Source: JASGKO01 sp049840595 (GTDB taxonomy: Bacteria > Verrucomicrobiota > Verrucomicrobiia > Chthoniobacterales > Chthoniobacteraceae). Taken from it: a stretch of DNA of 64,000 nucleotides. The notes below the pieces were generated by a model. The model had not been told where the DNA came from. It did no database searches and saw only the letters and a program-made list of their open reading frames with translations. The translations under genes were made by a program, and so were the position numbers. Below, piece by piece: positions 56,442-64,000 of the stretch. The stretch's first letter is position 1. Every line of letters begins with the position of its first letter. The stretch is taken from NCBI GenBank assembly GCA_049840595.1, contig JASGKO010000038.1:148163-212162 (forward strand), given 5' to 3'.

Positions 56442-56537
56442 GTCCGCGAAACACGCCAAACACGCGAAAATGAAGCCCCTTTTTTCGCGTGATTCGCGTC
56501 TTTCGCGGACCCCACCTTCGTGCCCTTCGTGGTGAAA
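56442..56537. repeat. Degenerate inverted intergenic repeat R4
   Basis: GTCCGCGAAACACGCCAAAC then ACGCGAAAA (56442-56470) faces an imperfect inverse copy (56482-56510, ending CGCGTCTTTCGCGGAC). It is followed by CCACCTTCGTGCCCTTCGTG plus GTGAAAA (56511-56537). It belongs to the same family as R1-R3 and lies between two convergent genes. Confidence 0.7.
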
Positions 56538-56553
56538 AATTTGGCGGTTCAAG

Positions 56554-57969
56554 CTAGCGACGACGGCGCGATGCTCCGAAGCGGCGGCGCTCGCCCTGGA
56601 AGTTCACCGACTGCGGCTTTTCCCGCGTTGGGCGCGGGGCCTGGCCATCCAGCCGTGGCTTCTCGTGCTTCTTTTGCTCGGGTCTCTGGCGCTGGGAATC
56701 ACCACTGGAAGGCCGTGGCCCGCGACGCTCTTCGTTTCCACGACCACGACGTTCCTCGCCTCCACGCCCGCGACGCTCCCCTTCCCCGCGGCCACGGCGT
56801 TCACGCTCACCCGGCATCGGCGGCGGTGCCGCCGCCGTGTAGTCAAAGCCTTCCGCACGCTTGCGAATGAGGCCGCGACCGATAAACCGCTCCAGCGAAC
56901 GAAGCTCGGAGGCCTCATCAGGCGAAATAAAGCTGATCGCATCGCCGATCGCCTGCGCCCGGCCGGTGCGACCGATGCGGTGAATGTAGTCCTCATTCTG
57001 CGCCGGGAAATCGAAATTCACGACATGGGAAATCCCATCCACATCGATGCCACGCGCCGCGATGTCGGTCGCAACCAGCACGCGCACTGTGCCGGCCTTG
57101 AAGTCGTTCAAGGCCCGCAGACGCTGGTTTTGCGAGCGGTTGGCATGCAGCGTGGCCGTGCGCACCCCCTCCTGCTCCAGCTTGCGCGCAATGCGATCCG
57201 CGCCGTGCTTGGTGCGGGAGAAAACGAGCACCATGTTCATCTCGCCATCGCGCAGCAGGTGCTGCAGGAGCGATTGCTTCAAGTGCTTCGGCACTTCATA
57301 GACAAATTGCGTCACCGTTTCCGCGGGGTTCGAGCGGCGACCGATTTGCACCGTTCGCGGGGAGCGCAGGAACTCGCTGGTGAGCGCCTCGATCTCCCTG
57401 GAGAGCGTGGCCGAAAAAAGCAGCGTCTGCCGTTTCGTCGGGATCGACTTCATGATCGCGCGGATCGACGGGAGAAAACCCATGTCGAGCATGCGATCCG
57501 CTTCATCGAGCACGAGGTATTGCAGCCCGGAGAAATCGCCATGGCGGCGGCGCATGAGATCGAGCAGCCGCCCTGGGCAGGCGATGATGAGATGGGTGCC
57601 CGAGCGGAGCGCCTCCATCTGCGGGCGCTCGCCGACCCCGCCGTAAATCGTCGCCACGCGCAGTGGCAGGTGGCGGGCGTAGATGCGCACATTTTCCTCG
57701 ATCTGCACCGCCAGTTCGCGCGTCGGCGCGATCACCAGCGCCTTGATCCCCGGCTGCCGACCATCGCCAATCGCGGCCGCCAGTTTGCTGAGGATGGGCA
57801 GGGTGAACGCCGCCGTCTTGCCGGTGCCGGTTTGCGCGATGCCGATCAAATCATTCCCCGCAATTACCTGGGGAATCGCCGCCGCCTGGATCGGCGTGGG
57901 CTCCGTATATCCAGCCTCGCGGACGGCTTTTAAGATCAGGGAGTTGAGGTGTAGTGAATCAAACGACAT
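56554..57969 (-). CDS. rhlE: DEAD-box RNA helicase, RhlE type
   Basis: A protein of 471 residues. All DEAD-box motifs are present in order: Q motif (GYTEPTPIQ), Walker A (AQTGTGKT), APTRELA, DEAD in VLDEADRMLDMGFL, SAT in LFSATLS, ATDIAARGIDVDGISHV and HRIGRTGRA. The C-terminal tail of about 90 residues is rich in Arg, Gly and Glu (GRGEGERRGRGG), as in RhlE proteins, and probably binds RNA. It works in ribosome assembly and RNA turnover. ATG 57969 is preferred because MSFDSLHLN is the usual start; the frame to 58008 crosses a strong hairpin. It lies 70 bases below the fsr-like gene. Confidence 0.93.
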   Translation of the reverse strand: MSFDSLHLNSLILKAVREAGYTEPTPIQAAAIPQVIAGNDLIGIAQTGTGKTAAFTLPILSKLAAAIGDGRQPGIKALVIAPTRELAVQIEENVRIYARHLPLRVATIYGGVGERPQMEALRSGTHLIIACPGRLLDLMRRRHGDFSGLQYLVLDEADRMLDMGFLPSIRAIMKSIPTKRQTLLFSATLSREIEALTSEFLRSPRTVQIGRRSNPAETVTQFVYEVPKHLKQSLLQHLLRDGEMNMVLVFSRTKHGADRIARKLEQEGVRTATLHANRSQNQRLRALNDFKAGTVRVLVATDIAARGIDVDGISHVVNFDFPAQNEDYIHRIGRTGRAQAIGDAISFISPDEASELRSLERFIGRGLIRKRAEGFDYTAAAPPPMPGERERRGRGEGERRGRGGEERRGRGNEERRGPRPSSGDSQRQRPEQKKHEKPRLDGQAPRPTREKPQSVNFQGERRRFGASRRRR

Positions 57970-57988
57970 TCGTCCAATGTGGAGCAAA

Positions 57989-58035
57989 CCGGCCCGCGCG
58001 CATACCATTATATTTGGAAAGTGCGCGCGGGCCGG
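57989..58035. other. Perfect 14-bp GC-rich hairpin just before the rhlE start
   Basis: CCGGCCCGCGCGCA (57989-58002) and TGCGCGCGGGCCGG (58022-58035) flank an AT-rich loop of 19 bases. It lies between the fsr stop (58039) and the rhlE start (57969). There is no T run on the minus strand, so a simple terminator is unlikely. It may be a 5' leader structure controlling rhlE, or an attenuator. Confidence 0.6.
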
Positions 58036-58038
58036 AAA

Positions 58039-59271
58039 TCATGTTGCCGTCTTGCGGGTCGGCTCCACATCGGGCAACAGGGCCGTGAGCAGCCCCAGCA
58101 ACGGGAGAAACGCGCAGACGCTGAAGACAAATTCAATGCCGGTGCGATCGGCGATTCCGCCCAATGCTGCCGAACCTACGCCCGCCACACCGAAGGCAAA
58201 GCCGAAGAAAATCCCGGCAATCATCCCCACCTTGCCCGGCACCAGTTCCTGCGCATAGACGACAATCGCCGAGAAGGCGGAAGCCAGAATCACGCCGATG
58301 AAGACAGTGAGCACCACCGTCGGCACCAGTCCCACATGGGGCAGCAGCAGCGAGAAAGGCGCGACCCCGAAGATGGATACCCAGATCACCCGCTTGCGCC
58401 CGATCCGGTCACCCACAGGGCCGCCAACAATCGTTCCCACCGCCACTGCGAAGAGAAAGACAAAGAGCAGCAACTGCGAGTCCTTCACCGACACGTGGAA
58501 TTTGTGGATGAGATAGAACGTGTAGAACGTCGTCATGCTCGTGAGATAGACATACTTCGAGAAAATCAGCGCCACGAGCACGCCCAGGGCCGCCACGACG
58601 CGACGGCGCGGCAGAGACTTCACCTTCTGCCCCGCAGCCTGCGGGCGCGGGCGGATGCGGTGGAAGTTCCGGCTCTGCCATGAGCCGACCTGCCAGAGCA
58701 CGATGGCTCCGACCAGTGCGAGCAGGGCAAACCACGCCACATGCTCACGCCCGCGGGTGACGACGATCAACGCGGCCAGCAGCGGCCCGAGCGAACTCCC
58801 GGCATTTCCACCCACCTGGAAAATCGACTGCGCAAAGCCGCGCCGTCCACCGGCTGCCATGTGCGCCACGCGCGACGCCTCGGGATGAAAAAAGGCGGAG
58901 CCGAGCCCGATGGTCGCCGCCGCGATCAAGACCCACGCGTAGCTATTCGCAAACGCAATCGCCAGCAGGCCGACCAGGGTGAGGCACATCCCGAAGGAAA
59001 GCGAATAGGGCATGGGCCGCTTGTCGGTGTAGAGGCCGATCAAGGGCTGAAAGAGCGAGGCCGTGCATTGAAAGGTAAAGGTGATCCAGCCGAGCTGCGC
59101 GAAGCTCAGTTTAAACGTGCCCTGCAGCATCGGGTAAATCGAAGGCACGAGCGCCTGGATCGTATCGTTGAGCAGATGCGAGAAGCTGATGGCGAACAGG
59201 ACCGCCAGCACCGTGGAGTGATCCAGGGCGTGATTTTTTACCGGCGGTTCCTGTGTTTGAACTATACTCAT
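58039..59271 (-). CDS. MFS exporter of the fosmidomycin-resistance (Fsr) type
   Basis: A protein of 410 residues with twelve predicted membrane helices. The N-terminal SHLLNDTIQALVPSIYPML and LFQPLIGLYTDKRP, together with the FFHPEASRVAHMAAGGRRG stretch, are typical of Fsr-like transporters, which expel small drugs (fosmidomycin in E. coli). It lies 55 bases downstream of the AraC-type regulator, on the same strand, and that regulator probably controls it. It is named by family; the real substrate is unknown. Confidence 0.87.
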   Translation of the reverse strand: MSIVQTQEPPVKNHALDHSTVLAVLFAISFSHLLNDTIQALVPSIYPMLQGTFKLSFAQLGWITFTFQCTASLFQPLIGLYTDKRPMPYSLSFGMCLTLVGLLAIAFANSYAWVLIAAATIGLGSAFFHPEASRVAHMAAGGRRGFAQSIFQVGGNAGSSLGPLLAALIVVTRGREHVAWFALLALVGAIVLWQVGSWQSRNFHRIRPRPQAAGQKVKSLPRRRVVAALGVLVALIFSKYVYLTSMTTFYTFYLIHKFHVSVKDSQLLLFVFLFAVAVGTIVGGPVGDRIGRKRVIWVSIFGVAPFSLLLPHVGLVPTVVLTVFIGVILASAFSAIVVYAQELVPGKVGMIAGIFFGFAFGVAGVGSAALGGIADRTGIEFVFSVCAFLPLLGLLTALLPDVEPTRKTAT

Positions 59272-59326
59272 AAAACGTCGGAAAACCTAAAACGCTTTCC
59301 GTTCCGCTCAATGGGCATGGACGGCA

Positions 59327-60232
59327 CTAATGGACCTTTGGCTGGTATTTTTCTCGGATTTTCTCGCGAAACGCGACCGGCGTATCGCCAGTTTCCCGAC
59401 GAAAGAAGCGGGTGAAATAAGACGGATCAGGAAAACCGGTCTGGTAACCAATCTCAGCCACAGGCAGGTCCGAATGCAAAAGCAGCCGTTGCGCATCCAG
59501 CAATCGACGCTGCCGGATGATGCTGCCGGCGGAGCGCCCCGTTTCCTCACGAATCACATCGTTCAAATGATTCGCCGTCACGTCGAGATCGCGCGCGTAG
59601 TCATCGAGGCTGCGCTCCTCGCGGAAGCCACTCTCCACCGCGAGATGAAACTGGCGAATGAGCACCGACCTCCGTGTGGGCTCCACCATTGAGCGCTCCA
59701 GCCCGGGCAGGCGCAGAATGCGGGTGAAGAGAATCCGCAGCCATGCGCGCAGGACTTCCGCCGCATTCAAGTCATCCGCATCGTGCTCGCGCTTCATTTC
59801 ATCGAAAGCCTGCGCGATCAGCGAGGGATCGCGCCGTGGGACTTTCAGCAGCGGTGGCATATCGGTGGAGAAGTAAAACGGCAGCTCGAAAAGCGCACTC
59901 GGCGGAGATGACCGGTGGTCGAAAAATCCCTGGGTAAAGGAAATCGTCACCCCATCGAAGCCTTTGCGCATCCGCACCGTGTGCACCTGCCCCGGGCTGG
60001 GAAAGAAGAGCGTGAGCCCATCCACGACGGCCTCGCTGTTGTCATACAACACGGCGCCCTTTCCACGCAGCAGCATCATCTGGAAAAAATCGTGATAATG
60101 AGGGCGCAGGCGCAAGGGGTCGTCCAGCACCGACCGGGAAAGCGAGGTCACGACGATCCCCTGATGCCGCAGCAGCTCGTGCTCGGAGCGATTCATCCCA
60201 AAGGAGGGAATGGTCTGTCGATTCAAAGCCAT
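59327..60232 (-). CDS. AraC-family transcriptional regulator
   Basis: A protein of 301 residues. The N-terminal part (about 25-160) is a cupin-like sensor (LRPHYHDFFQMMLLRGKG). The C-terminal 100 residues contain two helix-turn-helix units (SLDDYARDLDVTANHLNDVI and PVAEIGYQTGFPDPSYFTRF) ending in the AraC signature FFRRETGDTPVAFRE. It probably senses a small molecule, perhaps a sugar, and activates the adjacent fsr-like exporter gene. The pectin locus is 35 kb away, so a link to it is not supported. Confidence 0.9.
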   Translation of the reverse strand: MALNRQTIPSFGMNRSEHELLRHQGIVVTSLSRSVLDDPLRLRPHYHDFFQMMLLRGKGAVLYDNSEAVVDGLTLFFPSPGQVHTVRMRKGFDGVTISFTQGFFDHRSSPPSALFELPFYFSTDMPPLLKVPRRDPSLIAQAFDEMKREHDADDLNAAEVLRAWLRILFTRILRLPGLERSMVEPTRRSVLIRQFHLAVESGFREERSLDDYARDLDVTANHLNDVIREETGRSAGSIIRQRRLLDAQRLLLHSDLPVAEIGYQTGFPDPSYFTRFFRRETGDTPVAFREKIREKYQPKVH

Positions 60233-60287
60233 GGGATTCTTCTGCCCGTCGAAGCTCCGCCGGGGGCTGTGGGGAATCCAGTCTTTT

Positions 60288-61586
60288 TCACGGATGGAAC
60301 GTCAAATAGAGCGGGCTCTCATCAATCGCAGCCCGCACACTGCCATCCGGCGCTTGTGTGATCTCCGGCTTTTCCGCAGGCGCAGCGGTCAACGGCATCC
60401 GCTGGGCCTCGACCAGCCGGCCCGGAGTGGACTTCAACAGAGCGTTAAGGCTTTTTCCCTTCCCAGTGGGCGACCATACGACCCACACGATTTTACCCGC
60501 ATCGCTCCGGTACCTCCTGCACCCGCAACCGGGCCGGCTCGTTCACCACGACGCGGGAAAACCGGCAATCGCCCAGCCGCCCCTGCAAGTGCGACAGTGC
60601 GTAGAATGAAGGCTTCGGCGTAAAGTTCCGCGTGATCCCGGAACTGCCGTGAAGGTGCGGCTCGTCGTTGTCGTTGAAAAAATAGAGGTAAGCCCGCTGC
60701 ACCGGCAGCGTGGAAAAGACGAGCAGCGAGCGCACGATCCATTGCGCTTGTTGCACATCCGTTACCCCCACCCATTTCGTGAAATCCCCGCTCGTTTCCG
60801 GCGGCTTGGTGGTGCTGTCGTAGCCAAACTCGGTCACCCACACGGGCTTCCCGGCCGGCATGCGCATCGCGCCACTGGCAGAGGGCCTCGATATCCTGCA
60901 GGTAGTGCGGCAGCTTCGGGTCCTCGGGAAAACTGCGCCGCCACGTGGGCCAGTTTTCCAGCTGGGCATAGGTGTGGATGTTCAGCACATCGTAGAGCGC
61001 GGGATTTTTTTCGATGCAGGCAACGCTCTTGTCGTAGGCGCCGCTCTTGCCCGCGCTGAGGTTGCAGGTAACGATGCGCAGGCGCGGGTCTCCCGCGCGA
61101 AGGCCTTCCGCCATGGACTCAAACATGCGCGTATAATCAACATCGCTCCATTTTCCGGGCTCGTTGCCGATCTCCACCGAATCCACCACCTTCCGCGCTC
61201 CCGATGGGCCCAGCGCACGGGCAAAGGCCTCCCCGTAGGCCCGGGCATCCGCTTCCAGGTTGCGCCAGTTCGCGCTCGGTACCGGTCTCGAAGAGCAGGC
61301 TTACATCCACCTGCCAGTCCCGGGCGCGCCACGAGCCGTAAACGTGGCTCCAGTCCACCCCGTTCTTGGCCAGCGGAAAGGGCGGCAGTTTCGATGAATC
61401 ATTTCCGAGATCCCAGGCCACCGGATGGTAATCGCGCACCAGGCGGCACACGGGCCGGTAAAGCTCCGGACGAAACTGGACCGTGTGTCCATTGAGGCCA
61501 ATAAAGTCGCGCAGAAGCGGGGCCTCATCGGCGAAGACCGGTGAGGCAAGCACGAGCAGGGCCAGAAGCTGGGGGATAATTTTCAT
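60288..61586 (-). CDS. Secreted glycoside hydrolase, clan GH-A type (three frameshifts)
   Basis: About 430 residues once restored: signal peptide (1-19, ending SPVFA), then a TIM-barrel glycosidase. The probable acid/base is in VDSVEIGNEPGKW and the nucleophile in VWVTEFGYDSTTKPPE, in the order expected for clan GH-A. Three single-base insertions break the frame: near 61275 (FETGTER to NWRNLEADARAYG), near 60868 (CQWRDA to MPAGKPVWVTEFGY) and near 60513 (an extra G before TACCGGAGC, leading to AGKIVWVVWSPTG). The last frame ends at 60288. The exact family (GH5, GH39 or similar) and substrate are not clear. It lies 18 bases below the AlkZ-like gene on the same strand. Confidence 0.75.
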
Positions 61587-61604
61587 GGTGGTAGCGGCGG
61601 GGAT

Positions 61605-62699
61605 CTATGGCGCGGGCGGCATTATCTGTAGCTCGGCGGGCAGGCCGAGGAACTTTCCATAAAAATCCGCCGCCTTTTCGATCTCCAGTTTTGTGGATTT
61701 TTTCAGTTTGATGAAGGGCAGCACCGAGACGGCGACTGCTTTCTTTTTCACCGTGCGCTTCCAGGTGCCGGCGATGCGGCCCTCCACCACCAGCATGGGC
61801 ATGAAGACGCCGTTGCCGCCGGGGATGATTTTCTCCGCATGCTTCGCATCGAGCACCGCGCTGCGATCGGTATAGCCGAGCAGATATTCGTCAAAGCCGG
61901 GGAGCAGATGCGCCTCGGGGCCCAGTCCTTCCACAGAAGGGAAAGCGGCGGAGAGCCAGTAAGTAGTGCCGTCCACCGTTTCACTGACCAGCTGCGATTT
62001 CGCCGCCTCCAGGCCCTGCCGGGCCTCGGAAGACTTGAGTCCCGTCCACCACATGAAATCCTTCAGCGTCGCGGGACCATGGCCGGTGAAATAGCGGCGC
62101 GCCACTTCCGCCAGCGCTTCGTCACGGCTCAGCGAGCGCGCCTCGGGCAACCATTCGTCGAAGAGGACAAACGTCTGCTGCTTGCCCTCGCGCGGGCCGA
62201 AACAAATCAGCCGCTGCATCGAGAGATAAAACGGAATATGGTAATTGCGACCGCCCGAGGTGGAGATACCTTCGCGTTCCAGCAATTCCAGTAAATCGGG
62301 CCGGGTGATTTGGCCGCCGCCCTTGAGCGCCTTTTGGATTACCTTACGGCTCTTTTTGAGGATCGCCTCGTCGAGGCCCAGCTCCGCGCGCCGACGTGCC
62401 GTGCCTTCGATAATCCGCGGCGTGAGCAGCTCCAGCATCCAGCGCACATCCGCCGCCGCCATGAAGTGCAACGTGCCGCGCATCGGCCAGCTCCGCACGA
62501 TCTCCCGCGCGGCAATCGCCGCCTCCACGCCCGCCTCGGTGGTGCCGGGAACCCGCAGCGCCATTGCCCACAAGGACGCACCGTAATCCTGCGCCTGCAT
62601 CGCCCCGAGCGCCCCCACCACTTCGCCAAGACTTCTGGCGCGGCAATGAATGATTTGCTGGTTGAGCAAACGCAGGCGGATGATTTCGGACGGTGACAT
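61605..62699 (-). CDS. AlkZ-like winged-helix protein (HTH_42 family, putative DNA glycosylase)
   Basis: A protein of 364 residues built of tandem winged helices. It carries AMQAQDYGASLWAM near residue 33, matching the Gln-x-Gln motif of AlkZ, a glycosylase that unhooks azinomycin-type crosslinks; AlkX (YcaQ) relatives have Gln-x-Asp. Other shared stretches are RSWPMRGTLHFMAAADVRWML and LPGFDEYLLGYTDRSAVL. The protein probably removes alkylated bases or crosslinks from DNA. ATG 62699 is preferred by alignment; 62750 and 62777 are longer in-frame options. It is followed by the glycosidase gene with an 18-base gap. Confidence 0.8.
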   Translation of the reverse strand: MSPSEIIRLRLLNQQIIHCRARSLGEVVGALGAMQAQDYGASLWAMALRVPGTTEAGVEAAIAAREIVRSWPMRGTLHFMAAADVRWMLELLTPRIIEGTARRRAELGLDEAILKKSRKVIQKALKGGGQITRPDLLELLEREGISTSGGRNYHIPFYLSMQRLICFGPREGKQQTFVLFDEWLPEARSLSRDEALAEVARRYFTGHGPATLKDFMWWTGLKSSEARQGLEAAKSQLVSETVDGTTYWLSAAFPSVEGLGPEAHLLPGFDEYLLGYTDRSAVLDAKHAEKIIPGGNGVFMPMLVVEGRIAGTWKRTVKKKAVAVSVLPFIKLKKSTKLEIEKAADFYGKFLGLPAELQIMPPAP

Positions 62700-62834
62700 G
62701 GTTTCTCGGCAGTGGCCAATCCGGGCGGGCACCCGCTCGGGAAAATCCATCGCCAGCGTTCGTGCAGGCAGGTCCATGGCGGGCTGATTGGCTCCCTTTC
62801 CTTCAAACCGAAAGCGCGGCCCGGTGCAATCTCT

Positions 62835-63930
62835 TTACACCGGCAGCAACACCTGCCGCAGCTTCTCGCTCATCTCGCCACGCGTGAAGGGCTTGGAGAG
62901 AAAGGTCTCCACGCCGAGGCTCTTGAACTCATCGAGATCTCCGCTGTCCAGATGACCGCTGGCCAGGATTACCGGCACCACCGGCAACAGTGTGCGGAGC
63001 GATTTGACGAAGTTCAGCCCGTCCATGTGCGGCATGTGCAGGTCGGTGATCACGGCGCAAATCTCGGTCTGGCAATCCGCAATTTTTAGCAGCGCCTCCT
63101 CGCCATCCTCGGCATCAATCGAGCGCAGGTGGAGATTCTCCAGCACACAGCGCGACATTTCGCGGATCGTCGGCTCATCGTCCACCACCAGCACCAGCTC
63201 CCCATGCCCTTCCCAATCGCCCGCCCCTTTCTCCAGCGAGATAATCCCGCCGGACTCCGAAAGCGCGGGCAGGTAGGCACTGAAAACCGAGCCTTCGCCA
63301 GGCGTCGAGTCCACGTGCAGAAAGCCGCCATGATTTTCAACAATCCCGGAGACCGTCGAAAGACCGAGCCCGGTCCCGAGCTCCGGTCCCTTGGTGGTGA
63401 AGAAGGGATCGAAGATGCGCTCCATGATCGCAGGCGGGATACCCGAGCCGGTGTCGCGAACGCGCAGCACCACATAATCGCCAGCCATACCGCGCCGCAG
63501 CTTGCGCGCCGCCGCTTCGTCCACCGCCATGCACTCGCATTCCAGGGTGAGGTCGCCTTTCCCATTCATCGCATCGCGGGCATTGACGCACAGGTTCAGC
63601 AACACCTGATGTAACTGCGTTGTATCGCCCTTGAGATTCGAGCGTTCCCCGGCGATTCGGACGGTAAGCCGGATGCCCTTCGGGAAGGTGGCCTTGATGA
63701 TCTTCTCCATCTCGCGCACGAGATGCCGGGGATCCACCTCCACCCGCTGCCCCTCCGCCCCTTTGGCAAAGGAAAGCAGCTGCCCGCACCATCCCCGTCG
63801 CGCGCTTGCTGCAGAACTGAAAGGTTTCCATGATCTCCGTCTGTTCCGGATATTCCGACTCCAGCATTTCCAAGCCGAGGAGAATGGGTGCCAGCGCATT
63901 GTTCAAATCATGCGCGATACCTCCCGCCAG
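62835..63930 (-). CDS. Hybrid histidine kinase, 5' end missing at contig edge (frameshifted)
   Basis: About 365 residues are visible. The first residue at the edge starts the H-box LAGGIAHDLNNALAPILLG. It is followed by the ATPase core (LNLCVNARDAM, RDTGSGIPPAI, LGTGLGLSTVSGI) and a receiver domain (LVLVVDDEPTIREM, phospho-Asp in AVITDLHMPHMDG). An extra C in the CCC run 63783-63785 shifts the frame (SKRATGMV then QLLSFAKGAEG). Sensor domains lie beyond the contig end. Bases from 63931 on are not genomic. It resembles the kinase at 50252 in domain order, but the receiver and core differ in sequence. Confidence 0.82.
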
Positions 63931-64000
63931 AGGTGCTGTTCGGGTTCTATCGTGCTTCCCTATTAACCTTAGCAATACGTAACGAACGAGTAGAGGCACA
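63931..64000. other. Oxford Nanopore adapter and native barcode (non-genomic)
   Basis: Read on the minus strand: CAGCACCT flank (63931-63938), a 24-base barcode (63939-63962), AAGGTTAA flank (63963-63970), then GTTACGTATTGCT (63971-63983) and noisy adapter sequence to 64000. The 24-base block differs by two bases from ONT native barcode 04 as I recall it (TAGGGAAACACG, then ATAGAATCCGAA). The last true genomic base is 63930. Confidence 0.9.

Noticed and set aside
59327..60232. AraC-type protein as regulator of the pectin locus operators
   Set aside because: It is about 35 kb away beside an exporter gene, and no copy of the 22-bp element was seen near it.
63337..63999. Kinase start at the ATG at 63999
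   Set aside because: The first 23 codons would be read from adapter and barcode sequence, not from the genome.

Overview
The window looks like the end of a contig from a high-GC member of the Verrucomicrobiota. The basis is two surface proteins with C-terminal PEP-CTERM sorting signals (a third, less canonical signal on a protease), several very large secreted proteins built of autotransporter-associated beta-strand repeats, and housekeeping genes that mostly lack Shine-Dalgarno sites. The lineage is an inference; no rRNA marker is present. The last 70 bases (63931-64000) are not genomic: they read as an Oxford Nanopore adapter plus native barcode. Twelve apparent frameshifts in nine genes, including the rRNA methyltransferase gene rsmH, fit uncorrected long-read indels better than real gene decay.

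Region 1 (1-24.9 kb) is an exported pectin / rhamnogalacturonan degradation locus. It holds four family-4 rhamnogalacturonan lyases (one cut by the window edge, one with a C-terminal F5/8C sugar-binding domain, two fused to fibronectin-III and beta-strand repeat stalks), one PL10 pectate lyase, and two PL1-like pectate lyases fused to the same kind of stalk. The four stalked lyases share a C-terminal domain ending in YYR-V-V-P, a candidate surface-sorting or secretion module. Three copies of a 22-bp operator-like element lie upstream of three of the lyase genes. Region 2 (25-30.3 kb) is a tandem pair of PEP-CTERM beta-strand repeat proteins with duplicated leaders and terminators.

Region 3 (30.3-45 kb) is mostly housekeeping: xerD-purC, a small release-factor-like protein, an aldose-1-epimerase-like protein, a Ski2-like helicase, a MoaD-like protein with hpt, the RNase P RNA gene, prmA, a tandem NDK-like protein, an aspartate-type aminotransferase, two small membrane proteins, TatD, SufE and a PEP-CTERM subtilase. 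Region 4 (45-63.9 kb) carries OsmC, an ArsR regulator, an alpha/beta hydrolase, a BaiN-type flavoprotein, a cupin, rsmH, a hybrid histidine kinase, a TrhO-RluA fusion, a J-domain chaperone, rhlE, an Fsr-type MFS exporter next to an AraC regulator, a secreted clan GH-A glycosidase, an AlkZ-like protein and a second hybrid kinase cut by the contig end.

Functionally, the left third is extracellular attack on pectin backbones (PL1 and PL10 on homogalacturonan, PL4 on rhamnogalacturonan I). No sugar transporter or uronate catabolic gene is linked to it here. The rest is core metabolism, RNA modification and signalling, with a recurrent family of short GC-rich intergenic repeats between genes.
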